DNA of 64,000 nucleotides, taken from the NCBI RefSeq assembly GCF_002303885.1, contig NZ_MRCM01000015.1:101476-165475 (forward strand). The letters run 5' to 3'. Both the position numbers and the translations under genes were made by a program. This document shows, piece by piece, positions 8,928-18,061 of this stretch. Each line of letters opens with the position of its first letter. Position 1 is the first letter of the stretch. The notes below the pieces were generated by a model. It was not told the origin of the DNA. It did not search any database and worked only from the letters and a program-made list of their open reading frames with translations. This stretch comes from Flavobacterium sp. ACN2. Lineage in GTDB: Bacteria > Bacteroidota > Bacteroidia > Flavobacteriales > Flavobacteriaceae.

Positions 8928-10517
8928 CTATTTTGTTACTCTGAACCAATCAACAGCAACATTCCCCGAATCATTTTTAATTATCTCACCCAAAGCAAAA
9001 AGTCCGACTTTCGCTCCAATCCATTTTCCTTCTTTAGCAGTAAAATCTTTTCCTATGGTTTGGTAATTTTTATCGTCTAAACTATACGAAAAACTACAGA
9101 TCGCACCTTTGCTAATTTTTACTCTTAAATAAATTGTATTTTGCTCAATTAATACAGGCTTGGTTTCAGTCTCTGAAACCGTTTTATCAAAAGTTCCTGT
9201 TTTCTGATTCAGATATAATTTTCCGTTCTCATTTTTGAAATTCAGATAACTATAATCTAACCCCATAACGATCAAACCAGTAGTTTCTCCATTTAATCTT
9301 GCATTAAAAGTCAGTTTTGTAGTCGCCGTAAATTCTTCTGCTGGAAATTTTTGCAAGAGTAAATTCGGAGCATTAAAAATATTTTTGGTTGTGGTATTGC
9401 AAAACAAATTCAAATAACCCAAACTAGTTGGAAAACCAAAGTTGGTCTGTTTATTTGCCTGCCATTGCCATTGCAATCCTAATTTTGGCTCGTTAAATTC
9501 ATCTGAAGTTGCTGGAACTTCAATCGGATATTTTTTGCCAACATTTGGTTTCTTGTACGTTGTTACGGGCTCACCTATTCCATTTTTATCAAAATCTTCT
9601 CCCATAACCGGCCAGTCATTCACCCATTTCATTGGCTGCAGATGCACAATTCGGCCATAAGCGCCTTTATCTTGAAAATGAAAAAACCAATCTTCGCCCG
9701 TCTGAGTCGTTACCCAAGCCCCTTGATGCGGCCCATTTATTGCGGTCGAACCTTGTTCTAGAACCTTCTTTTTTTCATAAGGTCCGAAAACATTTTTCGA
9801 TCTTAAAACAGTCTGCCATCCTGTTGGAACTCCTCCTGCTGGTGCAAAAATGTAATAATATCCATTTCGTTTGTAAAATTTTGGCCCTTCAATTGTGCCT
9901 TCGCTTTCGTGTCCGTCAATAACCATAACTTCATCGTTGTTCACTACAGTTCCGTCTGTATTCATGTTACAAACGACTAGCAAGCTTTTAATCTGAGCAC
10001 GGCTTCCTGCAAAAGCATGTACCAAATAAGCTTTGCCATCATTGTCCCAAAGCGGACTCGGATCAATCAATCCAACTCCCGCTTTAACTAAAAGTGGCTC
10101 AGACCAAGGCCCTTGTGCTTTTTTAGCTTTTATCATATAAATTCCGAAATCTGGATCTGGATAATAGATGTAAAATTCGTTGTTGTGATAATTGATGCTT
10201 GGCGCCCAAACTCCGTTTCCGTGCTGTACGCTATTGTAGGTTTCAAATGGAGGCTGTTTAGCTAAAGCGTAGCTTATAATTTTCCAATTTACCAAGTCTT
10301 TTGAATGTAAAATCGGTAACCCTGGAATACAATTAAAAGAAGAAGCTGTCATATAATAATCATCGCCTACGCGAACAACATCTGGATCTGAATAATCGGC
10401 ATGAATAATCGGATTGGTGTATGTTCCGTCTCCGTTATCTGGCGTCCAGACTTGTGCGGTATTCTTCTGGAAACAAAAAATGGAAAGAAGAAATAGGATG
10501 ATTTTTATATTTTTCAT
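8928..10517 (-). CDS. GH43 beta-xylosidase/alpha-L-arabinofuranosidase-type enzyme
   Basis: A 529-residue secreted enzyme, signal peptide ending near residue 21. The N-terminal five-bladed propeller carries the three GH43 acidic residues: the base in HADYSDPDVVRVGDDYY (about residue 43), the pKa modulator in GLIDPSPLWDNDGKAYLVH, and the acid in ESEGTIEGPKFYKRNGYYY. From about residue 335 a C-terminal beta-sandwich follows (FNEPKLGLQWQW, NLLLQKFPAEEFTATTKL), as in many GH43 members. The role is likely removal of arabinose or xylose side chains from pectin. The gene sits between the GH105 cluster and PL10-CE8. The sugar specificity cannot be told from sequence alone. Confidence 0.88.
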   Translation of the reverse strand: MKNIKIILFLLSIFCFQKNTAQVWTPDNGDGTYTNPIIHADYSDPDVVRVGDDYYMTASSFNCIPGLPILHSKDLVNWKIISYALAKQPPFETYNSVQHGNGVWAPSINYHNNEFYIYYPDPDFGIYMIKAKKAQGPWSEPLLVKAGVGLIDPSPLWDNDGKAYLVHAFAGSRAQIKSLLVVCNMNTDGTVVNNDEVMVIDGHESEGTIEGPKFYKRNGYYYIFAPAGGVPTGWQTVLRSKNVFGPYEKKKVLEQGSTAINGPHQGAWVTTQTGEDWFFHFQDKGAYGRIVHLQPMKWVNDWPVMGEDFDKNGIGEPVTTYKKPNVGKKYPIEVPATSDEFNEPKLGLQWQWQANKQTNFGFPTSLGYLNLFCNTTTKNIFNAPNLLLQKFPAEEFTATTKLTFNARLNGETTGLIVMGLDYSYLNFKNENGKLYLNQKTGTFDKTVSETETKPVLIEQNTIYLRVKISKGAICSFSYSLDDKNYQTIGKDFTAKEGKWIGAKVGLFALGEIIKNDSGNVAVDWFRVTK

Positions 10518-10538
10518 TTTTAACTGTTTTTTTTATTT

Positions 10539-10571
10539 AAACCCGACAGGTTTTAGAAACCTGTCGGGTTT
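10539..10571. repeat. Perfect 15-bp inverted repeat (CCCGACAGG hairpin)
   Basis: AAACCCGACAGGTTT, loop TAG, AAACCTGTCGGGTTT: a perfect palindrome in the 155-base spacer between GH105 and GH43. On the minus strand it is followed by an A-rich stretch, not U's, so it is not an ordinary terminator for the operon. The adjacent 10600-10640 stretch has the dispersed word CTTCGACTTCGCTCAGC. Probably a REP-like element. Confidence 0.65.
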
Positions 10572-10672
10572 GTCACTTGTTTTTTCTGTGAGTAATTTCT
10601 TTGCGATGCTTCGACTTCGCTCAGCAAGACAAAGTAGAGCATCATAACTCCAAACTCATAACTTTAAAAAAA

Positions 10673-11893
10673 TTATCTGTTCAATTCCAAAGCGGCCAAA
10701 ATAAATGGCCCTGTTGCTTTAGGATCATTGTCTTTTTTTCTTTCGTTTACGTAATATTCGTAAGATCCATCACGATATGGATTCCCGCCTAAACCTGCCA
10801 CTTGGCAACAGTTTGTTAGCGTAATTCCTCCATCTTGATCTACTTTTTTGATTAATACAGTTGTTAACCCGTCAAAAGCTTTGTTGGCTGCTTTTTTAAA
10901 TTTAGCTGGCAAATATCCTTTGTTTGCTCCTTTTGCAAAAGCATATGAAAACATTGCAGATCCAGAAGCTTCTAAATAATTGTCTTTTTCACCGCCTTTG
11001 TCTGTAACTTGATACCACAATCCAGATTTATCTTGGAATTTTAGTAAAGCCTCAGAAACATTGTTTAAATACTGAATCAACTCTTTTCTTTTTGGATGAT
11101 CTTTTGGCATGTAATCTAAAACATCAACCAAAGCCATTACATACCAGCCCAAAGATCTAGACCAGAAGTTTGGAGAGTTTCCTGTTTCTTTATTTGCCCA
11201 AGGCATTTGTTTGCTTTCGTCCCATCCGTGGTATAATAATCCCGTTTTTGGATCTGTTGCTTTAAGCTGAATCAATTCGAATTGTTTCGCGATATCATCA
11301 AAGCTTTTTCCGTTTTCGAATTTAGCTGTGTATTCTGCGTAGAATGGCTCTCCCATGTACAAACCATCCAACCACATTTGATTTGGATAAATTTGTTTGT
11401 GCCAGAATCCTCCGCTTTGTGTTCTTGGCTGTTCTGTAAGCTGTTTGCGAATTAGTTGCAATGCTTTTAAATATTTATCTTCTTTTGTATAGGCATAAAC
11501 ATCAAAAAGCAAACGTCCTGGCAATACTAAGTCAATATTGTATTTATCAAATTCGTATGTATTAATGCTTCCGTCAGGTTGCACTAAATTATCCACATAC
11601 CCTTTTATATAAGCTTTATATCTAGGGTCTGGATTTTTTTTGTATAATTCTTCAATTGAATGCAATACTAAAGCGTGAACGTAATCCCACTTTGGTTTTT
11701 TAGCGTCGTCGATCATGTATGCCTCTGGATGGCGTTTCATCAATGTCAAGGCCATTTTATCAGACCATTTTGCATTTTTCCCAATCACAATCTCTTTTGC
11801 TGGTTCCTGCGATGTTACTTTACAACTTGTAATGGTCATAAAACAAGCCATCAAAATCGACATAAAATAACTTTGCTTTCTACTATTTTTCAT
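10673..11893 (-). CDS. GH105 unsaturated uronyl hydrolase (copy 1 of 3), lipoprotein
   Basis: A 406-residue lipoprotein (TITSCKVTS, lipid-box cysteine near residue 24) with an (alpha/alpha)6-barrel of the GH105/YteR family. GH105 removes the unsaturated uronate left at the non-reducing end by pectate or rhamnogalacturonan lyases. Key blocks: GGFWHKQIYPNQMWLDGLYMG, whose aspartate is the expected general acid, GWDESKQMPWANKETG, and FWSRSLGWYVMALVDVLD. It is followed by GH43 in the same direction. Its two neighbours upstream are paralogues with the same blocks and length, so this arose by tandem duplication. Exact linkage preference is unknown. Confidence 0.9.
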   Translation of the reverse strand: MKNSRKQSYFMSILMACFMTITSCKVTSQEPAKEIVIGKNAKWSDKMALTLMKRHPEAYMIDDAKKPKWDYVHALVLHSIEELYKKNPDPRYKAYIKGYVDNLVQPDGSINTYEFDKYNIDLVLPGRLLFDVYAYTKEDKYLKALQLIRKQLTEQPRTQSGGFWHKQIYPNQMWLDGLYMGEPFYAEYTAKFENGKSFDDIAKQFELIQLKATDPKTGLLYHGWDESKQMPWANKETGNSPNFWSRSLGWYVMALVDVLDYMPKDHPKRKELIQYLNNVSEALLKFQDKSGLWYQVTDKGGEKDNYLEASGSAMFSYAFAKGANKGYLPAKFKKAANKAFDGLTTVLIKKVDQDGGITLTNCCQVAGLGGNPYRDGSYEYYVNERKKDNDPKATGPFILAALELNR

Positions 11894-11915
11894 TTCAAAA
11901 TATATTTAAATTCTA

Positions 11916-13130
11916 CTATTTTTCTAATTCAATTGCTGCTAAAATAAAAGGACCTAATCCATGCGAATTATCTACTTTTATTTTTTCGCTTATATAATAT
12001 TCGTAAGAACCATCTCGATAAGGATTTCCACCTAACCCTGCACTGGCACAAACTTGAGTAATATGTATTTCTCCGTCTGGATCTACTGTAACGAGTTTTT
12101 TTGTAATTCCGTCGAATCCTTTTTCTGCCAACTTTTTATAGCTTTTTGGTAAATACCCTTTTTTTACTCCTTTTGCAAATGCATAAACAAACATTTCAGA
12201 ACCAGATGCTTCAAGGTAATTTCCTTTTCTATTTCCAGCATCTGTAACTTGATACCATAATCCTGATTTATCTTGATATTTTGCAACAGCTTTCGAAATC
12301 TCATTCAAATACTCAATCAGTTCTTTTCTTTTCGGATGTTCTTTCGGCATAAAATCTAAAACATCAACCAAAGCCATCATGTACCAGCCTATAGATCGAG
12401 ACCAAAAATTGGGAGATGTTCCGGTTTCTTTATTCGCCCAATCCATTTTTTTACTTTCATCCCAAGCATGAAAAAGAAGACCCGTTTTTGGATCTAAAGT
12501 ATGCTGGTGAATCTGCTCAAACTGTTTTACAATATCATCAAAACTTTTTCTTTGCTCAAACTCAGCTGTATATTGTGCATAAAAAGGAGTTCCCATATAC
12601 AATCCATCCAGCCACATCTGATTTGGATAAATTTTCTTATGCCAAAAACCACCTGAATTTGTTCTCGGATGCGTTTCCAATTGTTTTCTTAAAAGCTGTA
12701 ACGCTTTAAGATAACGATCATCTTTGGTTTGTTTATAAATTTCAAAAAGTCCTTTTCCAGCATTTATATAATCAATATTGTAATCTTCTAGTTTATAATT
12801 TAGAATATCGCCAGAATTGTTTATAACTGTCTCGTAGTACTCTTTAACGTAATTGAAATAAACTGGATTTTGTGTTTTATTGTACAGATTCTCAAAAGCA
12901 GTCATAATAAGACCAAGCTTATAATCCCATTTTGGTTTTTCGTTATTATCAATCTGCCAAGCTTTTGGGTCACGCTTCATAATAGAAAGAGCCATTCTTT
13001 CAGACCACTTCAAGTCTTTAGATATAACAATTGTCGTTTCTTGAGCTCTTGCATTCATAAATGAAAAAAGCAGCCCCATAATTACAAACAGTAAACCAAA
13101 ATATTTTCTCTTTTTATCCATAAAAAACAT
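11916..13130 (-). CDS. GH105 unsaturated uronyl hydrolase (copy 2 of 3), secreted
   Basis: A 404-residue GH105 enzyme, closely similar to copy 1 (same PNQMWLDGLYMG, AWDESKKMDWANKETG and FWSRSIGWYMMALVDVLDF blocks), but with an ordinary signal peptide ending ARAQE near residue 30 instead of a lipobox. It should be periplasmic, where copy 1 is membrane-anchored. Two starts are possible (13130 and 13121). The stop of copy 3 is in the base adjoining the first start, showing tight operon packing. Confidence 0.9.
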   Translation of the reverse strand: MFFMDKKRKYFGLLFVIMGLLFSFMNARAQETTIVISKDLKWSERMALSIMKRDPKAWQIDNNEKPKWDYKLGLIMTAFENLYNKTQNPVYFNYVKEYYETVINNSGDILNYKLEDYNIDYINAGKGLFEIYKQTKDDRYLKALQLLRKQLETHPRTNSGGFWHKKIYPNQMWLDGLYMGTPFYAQYTAEFEQRKSFDDIVKQFEQIHQHTLDPKTGLLFHAWDESKKMDWANKETGTSPNFWSRSIGWYMMALVDVLDFMPKEHPKRKELIEYLNEISKAVAKYQDKSGLWYQVTDAGNRKGNYLEASGSEMFVYAFAKGVKKGYLPKSYKKLAEKGFDGITKKLVTVDPDGEIHITQVCASAGLGGNPYRDGSYEYYISEKIKVDNSHGLGPFILAAIELEK

Positions 13131-14351
13131 TTATTTATCTAATTCGATTGCACTTAATAAAAAAGCCCCCAATCCAATTGCACCGTTTTCTTTTGTTTTA
13201 GAAACTAGATAATAATAGTTTGTTCCATCACGGAATGGTTTTCCGCCCAAACCTACATTTGATGAAACATTCAAAACATTCACTTCTCCTTTTTTATCTA
13301 CTTTCACAAATTCTTTTACAAAACTGTCAAATGATTTTTTAGCTGTGGTTTTGTAGCTTGAAGCCAAATAGCCTTTATTGGCACCTTTTGCAAAAGCATA
13401 AATAATCATTCCAGAAGCTGATGGTTCTACATAATTTCCGTACAATTCTGGTTTATCAGCAACTTGATACCAAAGTCCTGTATCACTTTTGTATTGATTC
13501 ACGTTTTTTGCAATCTGATTCAAATACTCCACCAGAACTTTATGTTTTGGGTGCGATTTCGGGAAATAATCTAATGTTTCGACCAGCGCCACCATGTACC
13601 AACCAATTCCTCTTCCCCAGATTGTAGGCGAAGTTCCCGTTTGTTTATCTGCCCACGCAATCTCTTTACTTTCATCCCACGCTTGGTAAACCAAACCTGT
13701 TTTTTGATCTACAAGATGATTCTGAACCAATTCAAATTGTTTCGCAATATCATCCAGACTTTTTCCCTTTTCGTACTTAACAGTAAACTGCGCATAAAAA
13801 GGTTCTGCCATATACAAACCGTCAATCCACATTTGGTTTGGGTAAATCTGTTTGTGCCAAAATCCTCCGCTTGGTGTTCTCGGCTGACTTTCTAACTGAT
13901 TTCTAAGCTGCCCAATAATCTTCAGATAGCGAGAATCTTTTGTTATATCATATAAATTAAACAGCAGTTTTCCCGGATTTAAACAATCAATATTATATTC
14001 CTTAACATCATATTTTTTGATATTTCCCGTACTGTCAATCATTCCATCAACATATTCTTTGATGTAATTCAGGTATTTTTTATTGTTTGTTTTTTGATAT
14101 AATTTTTCAAATCCCAACAATACAAAACCCATTTTATAATCCCATTTTGGTTTTTCATTTCCGTCAAGCTGCCAAGCATTCGGATATTTATTTAAAATAG
14201 AAAGTGCCGTTCGTTCCGACCATTTTAAGTCGTAAGGAATAACATTGTTTTCTGTACTTGTTTGATTTTGCGCATTGATTTTATTTCCAAAAATCAGCAG
14301 TAAAACCAGAATGTTTCCAAAAATGAATTTTGTAGAAAGAGATTTACGCAT
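13131..14351 (-). CDS. GH105 unsaturated uronyl hydrolase (copy 3 of 3), more divergent
   Basis: A 406-residue secreted GH105 protein with signal peptide ending INAQN near residue 28. The active-site blocks are NQMWIDGLYMAEPF and AWDESKEIAWADKQTG. It differs from copies 1 and 2 by IWGRGIGWYMVALVETLD in place of FWSRSxGW, and the C-terminal GGNPYRDGSYEYY becomes GGKPFRDGTNYYY. These changes near the substrate pocket suggest a different acceptor sugar (for example galacturonate versus rhamnose). It follows the DUF4861 gene by four bases. Confidence 0.88.
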   Translation of the reverse strand: MRKSLSTKFIFGNILVLLLIFGNKINAQNQTSTENNVIPYDLKWSERTALSILNKYPNAWQLDGNEKPKWDYKMGFVLLGFEKLYQKTNNKKYLNYIKEYVDGMIDSTGNIKKYDVKEYNIDCLNPGKLLFNLYDITKDSRYLKIIGQLRNQLESQPRTPSGGFWHKQIYPNQMWIDGLYMAEPFYAQFTVKYEKGKSLDDIAKQFELVQNHLVDQKTGLVYQAWDESKEIAWADKQTGTSPTIWGRGIGWYMVALVETLDYFPKSHPKHKVLVEYLNQIAKNVNQYKSDTGLWYQVADKPELYGNYVEPSASGMIIYAFAKGANKGYLASSYKTTAKKSFDSFVKEFVKVDKKGEVNVLNVSSNVGLGGKPFRDGTNYYYLVSKTKENGAIGLGAFLLSAIELDK

Positions 14352-14355
14352 AAAA

Positions 14356-15321
14356 TTACATTTTGCTTTTTTTATTCAGCACTTCTAATTGTTTATCTAA
14401 ATATTGTGCAAATTCTTCTTTTGTTTTGATTCCGTTTACTTCTTGCTCCCAAGCCCCTAAAAGGTAAAAAGTCACTGCTTTTGTAGTTGGTTTAAAAACT
14501 AAAAGATAATCTAAATCTGTATCTGCAATATTTTCGATAGTACTAATTTCATAAAAAATTGCCATTCCTAACTTGTCTGGAACCAAAGATTGTTCTCCGT
14601 ACGTTGCCAAATATGCCCATTTTTTATTTTTGCTTTCTTTTTTAAGCAATTCACCCGTTTTTGTCTTTACAATTCCTGTACAAATTCCTTGTATTGCTTG
14701 AGAAGCTTTAATTGTATGTTGTGTATAAAGCTGATCTGGTTTTATTGTCAATTCTGAAATAAAATCAATTTTATCTGAAGCTGTTTTCCATCCATAGTAA
14801 TTTACTTTTACTGTAGATTCCTTCGACTTATTAGCCACTGTTGCAATTGTTGAATCTACTTCACGGAAGTGCAATTTTTCGCTGTTTAAATAACGATCGA
14901 TAGAACCAATTCCGATTCCTTTTCCTGCTTTTAAAATATCAGCTCCCCAATCGCTCATATTGTGATAAGAATCAAATCCGTCTTGCCCTACAAGTGGAAG
15001 AATATTCTCTGAAGTCTTTTTTCCGAAGATATCGATAGCATTTCTCCAGTCTAAGTACAAACGGTATCCAATTCTGTTATTTTCCCAGCCTGGTCCTTCG
15101 TAACGAATGTCGAAAGAGTGATCTGTATGTTCAGGAGCCAATTTTAATCGGTCCACATTTTTAAAAACAGTTCCGCCTTTATACTTTCTTCCTTCCCATT
15201 TTCCGTCTGTTTTTGCAGATATTTCGGCGTAAGTTTTGTTCGTCTTAATATCGTATTTCTGCGCGTTTATGGCAGTTAAACCCGCGAAAAATAAAATTGC
15301 TGTGGTGATTTTTGCTTTCAT
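14356..15321 (-). CDS. DUF4861 family secreted protein (short form)
   Basis: A 321-residue protein with a signal peptide (to about residue 20, TAINAQ) and a DUF4861 domain for most of its length: GPGWENNRIGYRLYLDWRNA, YHNMSDWGADILKAG, and a C-terminal LLGAWEQEVNG matching AIAAWELSADKG in the longer paralogue. It lies between an alpha/beta hydrolase and the GH105 trio in the pectin operon. Function is unproven; conserved acidic and aromatic residues suit a carbohydrate-binding or carbohydrate-active fold. The two DUF4861 copies in one locus suggest a core role in pectin use. Confidence 0.8.
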   Translation of the reverse strand: MKAKITTAILFFAGLTAINAQKYDIKTNKTYAEISAKTDGKWEGRKYKGGTVFKNVDRLKLAPEHTDHSFDIRYEGPGWENNRIGYRLYLDWRNAIDIFGKKTSENILPLVGQDGFDSYHNMSDWGADILKAGKGIGIGSIDRYLNSEKLHFREVDSTIATVANKSKESTVKVNYYGWKTASDKIDFISELTIKPDQLYTQHTIKASQAIQGICTGIVKTKTGELLKKESKNKKWAYLATYGEQSLVPDKLGMAIFYEISTIENIADTDLDYLLVFKPTTKAVTFYLLGAWEQEVNGIKTKEEFAQYLDKQLEVLNKKSKM

Positions 15322-15335
15322 TTCTGTATTCTAAA

Positions 15336-16274
15336 TTATTTAAAAATTTTATCTAAAAATCGTACGCTGTACGTGATTGTTTGCGTAAACCAAGGATCGT
15401 AAAACCAAAATGAGTGTGGCGAATCTGGAATGGTCTGCACTTCATTGTAGATTTTATAATTGTTCAAAATCTTGATCATATCATCTCTTCCTGCATGAAA
15501 TCTCGGAATACTGCTGCAGATGTATAACACGGGTGGCGTATTTTTGTCTGTATGACTTAGTGCCGAAGCATTTTTCCAATTTTCTGGTATCTCATCTGAT
15601 TTTCCTCCTAGCCAAAATGCTGCCATATCTCCTTCTGATGATTCTGGATGCTTGAATGCCAAAACTCCATCAACATCTATTATAGCGTGGACTTTTGAAG
15701 AAGAATTGCTTTTGAAATTTTTATCGTCAAAAAGCGGATAATTATTTGTTGTACCAATCAAAGCTGCCATTTGCCCTCCCGAAGAACAGCCTAAAACCGC
15801 AATTTTGTTTGGATCTACATTAAATTTCGCCGCATTGTCCTTAATAAATTTTATCGCATTCTTGACATCAATAACACCATCAGGATATTTTGCTTCTAAT
15901 GATAATCTGTATTCGATTGCAAAACAAGAATAGCCTTTTGCCGCAATTTCTTTTCCTATAAACTGCATCTGGTTTTTGTTTCCCGATCTCCAACCTCCGC
16001 CGTGAATTAGAATCACTGCCGGATTTTTTTTCTTTTTTGTGTTGATAAAAGCATCAAAATGCAAAACACGATCTTGCTCTTTATTGTAAACCAGATCAAA
16101 CGTTTCTTTTACATCTGGATTTGCTTTTATTTCTGGAATTGTAATAAACGGATGCTTCTTAATTAATTTAGCATAAGTGCTTTTTATAGTATACGACGTA
16201 TCTACCTGGTACTGCTGACTTTGCATTACAAGGACATTAAAAAACAACGCTAAGATTAATTTAATTTTATGCAT
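15336..16274 (-). CDS. Secreted alpha/beta hydrolase, carbohydrate esterase-like
   Basis: A 312-residue protein with a signal peptide (ending near VMQSQQ, residue 20) and an alpha/beta-hydrolase fold of the BD-FAE/acetylesterase kind. The oxyanion motif is ILIHGGGWRSGNK, the nucleophile elbow GCSSGGQMAAL (about residue 165), and a late histidine occurs in DSPHSFWFYDPW. In this position, between SusD and DUF4861, it probably removes acetyl or phenolic esters from pectin fragments. Substrate is inferred from context. Confidence 0.82.
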   Translation of the reverse strand: MHKIKLILALFFNVLVMQSQQYQVDTSYTIKSTYAKLIKKHPFITIPEIKANPDVKETFDLVYNKEQDRVLHFDAFINTKKKKNPAVILIHGGGWRSGNKNQMQFIGKEIAAKGYSCFAIEYRLSLEAKYPDGVIDVKNAIKFIKDNAAKFNVDPNKIAVLGCSSGGQMAALIGTTNNYPLFDDKNFKSNSSSKVHAIIDVDGVLAFKHPESSEGDMAAFWLGGKSDEIPENWKNASALSHTDKNTPPVLYICSSIPRFHAGRDDMIKILNNYKIYNEVQTIPDSPHSFWFYDPWFTQTITYSVRFLDKIFK

Positions 16275-16374
16275 TTTTAATCTTTACTTTTTAGTTAAGA
16301 AAGGAGTTCGACCTATAGTCAAACCCCTTTTTAACTACTTCAAAAAACATAGTTCTCAAAAAACTAACAAATTA

Positions 16375-18048
16375 CTAATAACCAGGATTTTGAGGAAAAT
16401 CTTTATTCTGATTCAAATCTAAAGCTGATTGTGGAATTGGTCTTAAAATTTTAAGTTTTCCGTCTATACCAACAAAATTTGCTTCTTTAATTTTATAATT
16501 ATGAGCTGAAGCTCTTGCAACTAAAGTTCCTGTACGTTTTAAGTCGAACCAGCGTTTGTATTCTCCTAATAGTTCGCGCCCTCTTTCGTCTAAGATATAG
16601 TCGATATTAAATTGAGCTGCAGTTGCATTGGCAACACCTGCTCTTCTTCTTACTTCATTTAAACGAGCTAATCCTGTTCCTGGGTTTCCTGCTTTTAAAT
16701 AAGCTTCTGCTGCAACTAAGTACGTTTCTCCAAGTCTAGAAACAATAATATCTCTTGTACTTACAGGCCCGGTGCTTGATGGAGTTGTTGGATCTGGATC
16801 GTCAAATTTCTTAACTGGAATAGTATAACAATCTAAGTTTTTAATTAGCGTATGAGCTGCAGAATATTCTCCCCAAGGGTGGTAAACAAATGTCGAAGCT
16901 AATCTAGAAGCATTCGTTGTCATGTATGCCGTTTTATCTGCCGCTGTAAACCATTTTGGTTCGTAAAAATGTCTTATTTTTAAAGAAGATGGATTTGAAC
17001 TTCTGTAGTACGGATAATATAAAATAGTTTTTGTAACTCCGTTTGTCGTTTCTGGTCCTTCTAAAATTTCAGTCATGAAAGTAGCATTCCATCTAGCATC
17101 CCCTTTTTCATATAAGCCTAAAGCATAATCGGTAGGACATAAATTGTAACTTCTTAATGGAGCTCCCGTTTCTGCTCCTCCTAAATAAGAACTGAAATAG
17201 TAAAACTGATTGTTACCCAATTTTGTTGGATCTGTACTTGTAGAGGCTTTATCATATTGTACAGAAAAAATGGTTTCTGCATTTAAATCATTTCCTGGTT
17301 TAAATAGCTGGTCGAATGCAATTGCTAAAGTCTGGCCTGCAATTGCTGCATCGGCGTAAGCTGCTGCTTTAGAGAAATCATCTGCTTTTCCAAAAGTTTC
17401 ATATCCTCTTGTTAAATACACTTTTGCCAACAAATCGTTTACTGCTCTTTTATTTACTCTTCCTGTAGTACCATAAGCCGTAGTTCCAACATTCGCCAAA
17501 GCAAAATCTAAATCTGCAATAATTTGTGTGTACACTTCCTCAGCAGTATTTCTTGTAAAAGATAAAACTGGAGTAGTAATATTATCCAAAACAATCGGCA
17601 CACCACCATAAGTCTGCACTAATAAGAAATAAGCATTGGCTCTTAAATAACGTGCTTCACCAACAAGTGTATTTAAATTTGGTGTTTGTTCTGTAATTGT
17701 AGAATAATATACCGTCTTGTTAACCGCTTGGATCTGCTGGTAGCATGAATTGTACAAATCGGCTACGTTGTCTGAGGACGGAATTAAAAGTGTATACTGG
17801 CTTAATCCTGCTGGTTCTGGAGTTCTTCCTTCAGCATACATATCGGTTCCTGCTTCAAAAAGCCATGGGTTTCCACCATAAATTCCTTTTAGCCAAGCGT
17901 AGTTTGTGTTAACCAATAACTGAAATCCTGATGCTGTTTTATATGTTGCGTCTGCCGGTACAAAAGAGCGGCTATCTTCTTCAATATAATCACTGCAAGA
18001 ACTTACAGCTGCAGCGATTATTCCTATCATTACTAATATTTTTTTCAT
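16375..18048 (-). CDS. SusD-like outer-membrane glycan-binding lipoprotein
   Basis: Surface lipoprotein that binds pectin oligosaccharides and hands them to its SusC partner. I take the ATG at 18048, giving MKKILVMIGIIAAAVSSCSD with a good lipobox; an upstream ATG at 18075 would overlap susC and spoil the signal. TPR-like SusD features are visible: NLNTLVGEARYLRANAYFLLVQTYGGVPIV in the N-terminal half, and a C-terminal ILDERGRELLGEYKRWFDLKRTG followed by LRPIPQSALDLNQN, the usual SusD ending. About 557 residues. It sits 13 bases behind susC and about 100 bases ahead of the hydrolase. Confidence 0.95.
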   Translation of the reverse strand: MKKILVMIGIIAAAVSSCSDYIEEDSRSFVPADATYKTASGFQLLVNTNYAWLKGIYGGNPWLFEAGTDMYAEGRTPEPAGLSQYTLLIPSSDNVADLYNSCYQQIQAVNKTVYYSTITEQTPNLNTLVGEARYLRANAYFLLVQTYGGVPIVLDNITTPVLSFTRNTAEEVYTQIIADLDFALANVGTTAYGTTGRVNKRAVNDLLAKVYLTRGYETFGKADDFSKAAAYADAAIAGQTLAIAFDQLFKPGNDLNAETIFSVQYDKASTSTDPTKLGNNQFYYFSSYLGGAETGAPLRSYNLCPTDYALGLYEKGDARWNATFMTEILEGPETTNGVTKTILYYPYYRSSNPSSLKIRHFYEPKWFTAADKTAYMTTNASRLASTFVYHPWGEYSAAHTLIKNLDCYTIPVKKFDDPDPTTPSSTGPVSTRDIIVSRLGETYLVAAEAYLKAGNPGTGLARLNEVRRRAGVANATAAQFNIDYILDERGRELLGEYKRWFDLKRTGTLVARASAHNYKIKEANFVGIDGKLKILRPIPQSALDLNQNKDFPQNPGY

Positions 18049-18061
18049 TTGAATATCTTTA

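Noticed and set aside
10539..10571. Intrinsic terminator ending the GH105 transcript
   Set aside because: Perfect stem but followed by A's, not U's, on the operon strand; more like a REP element.
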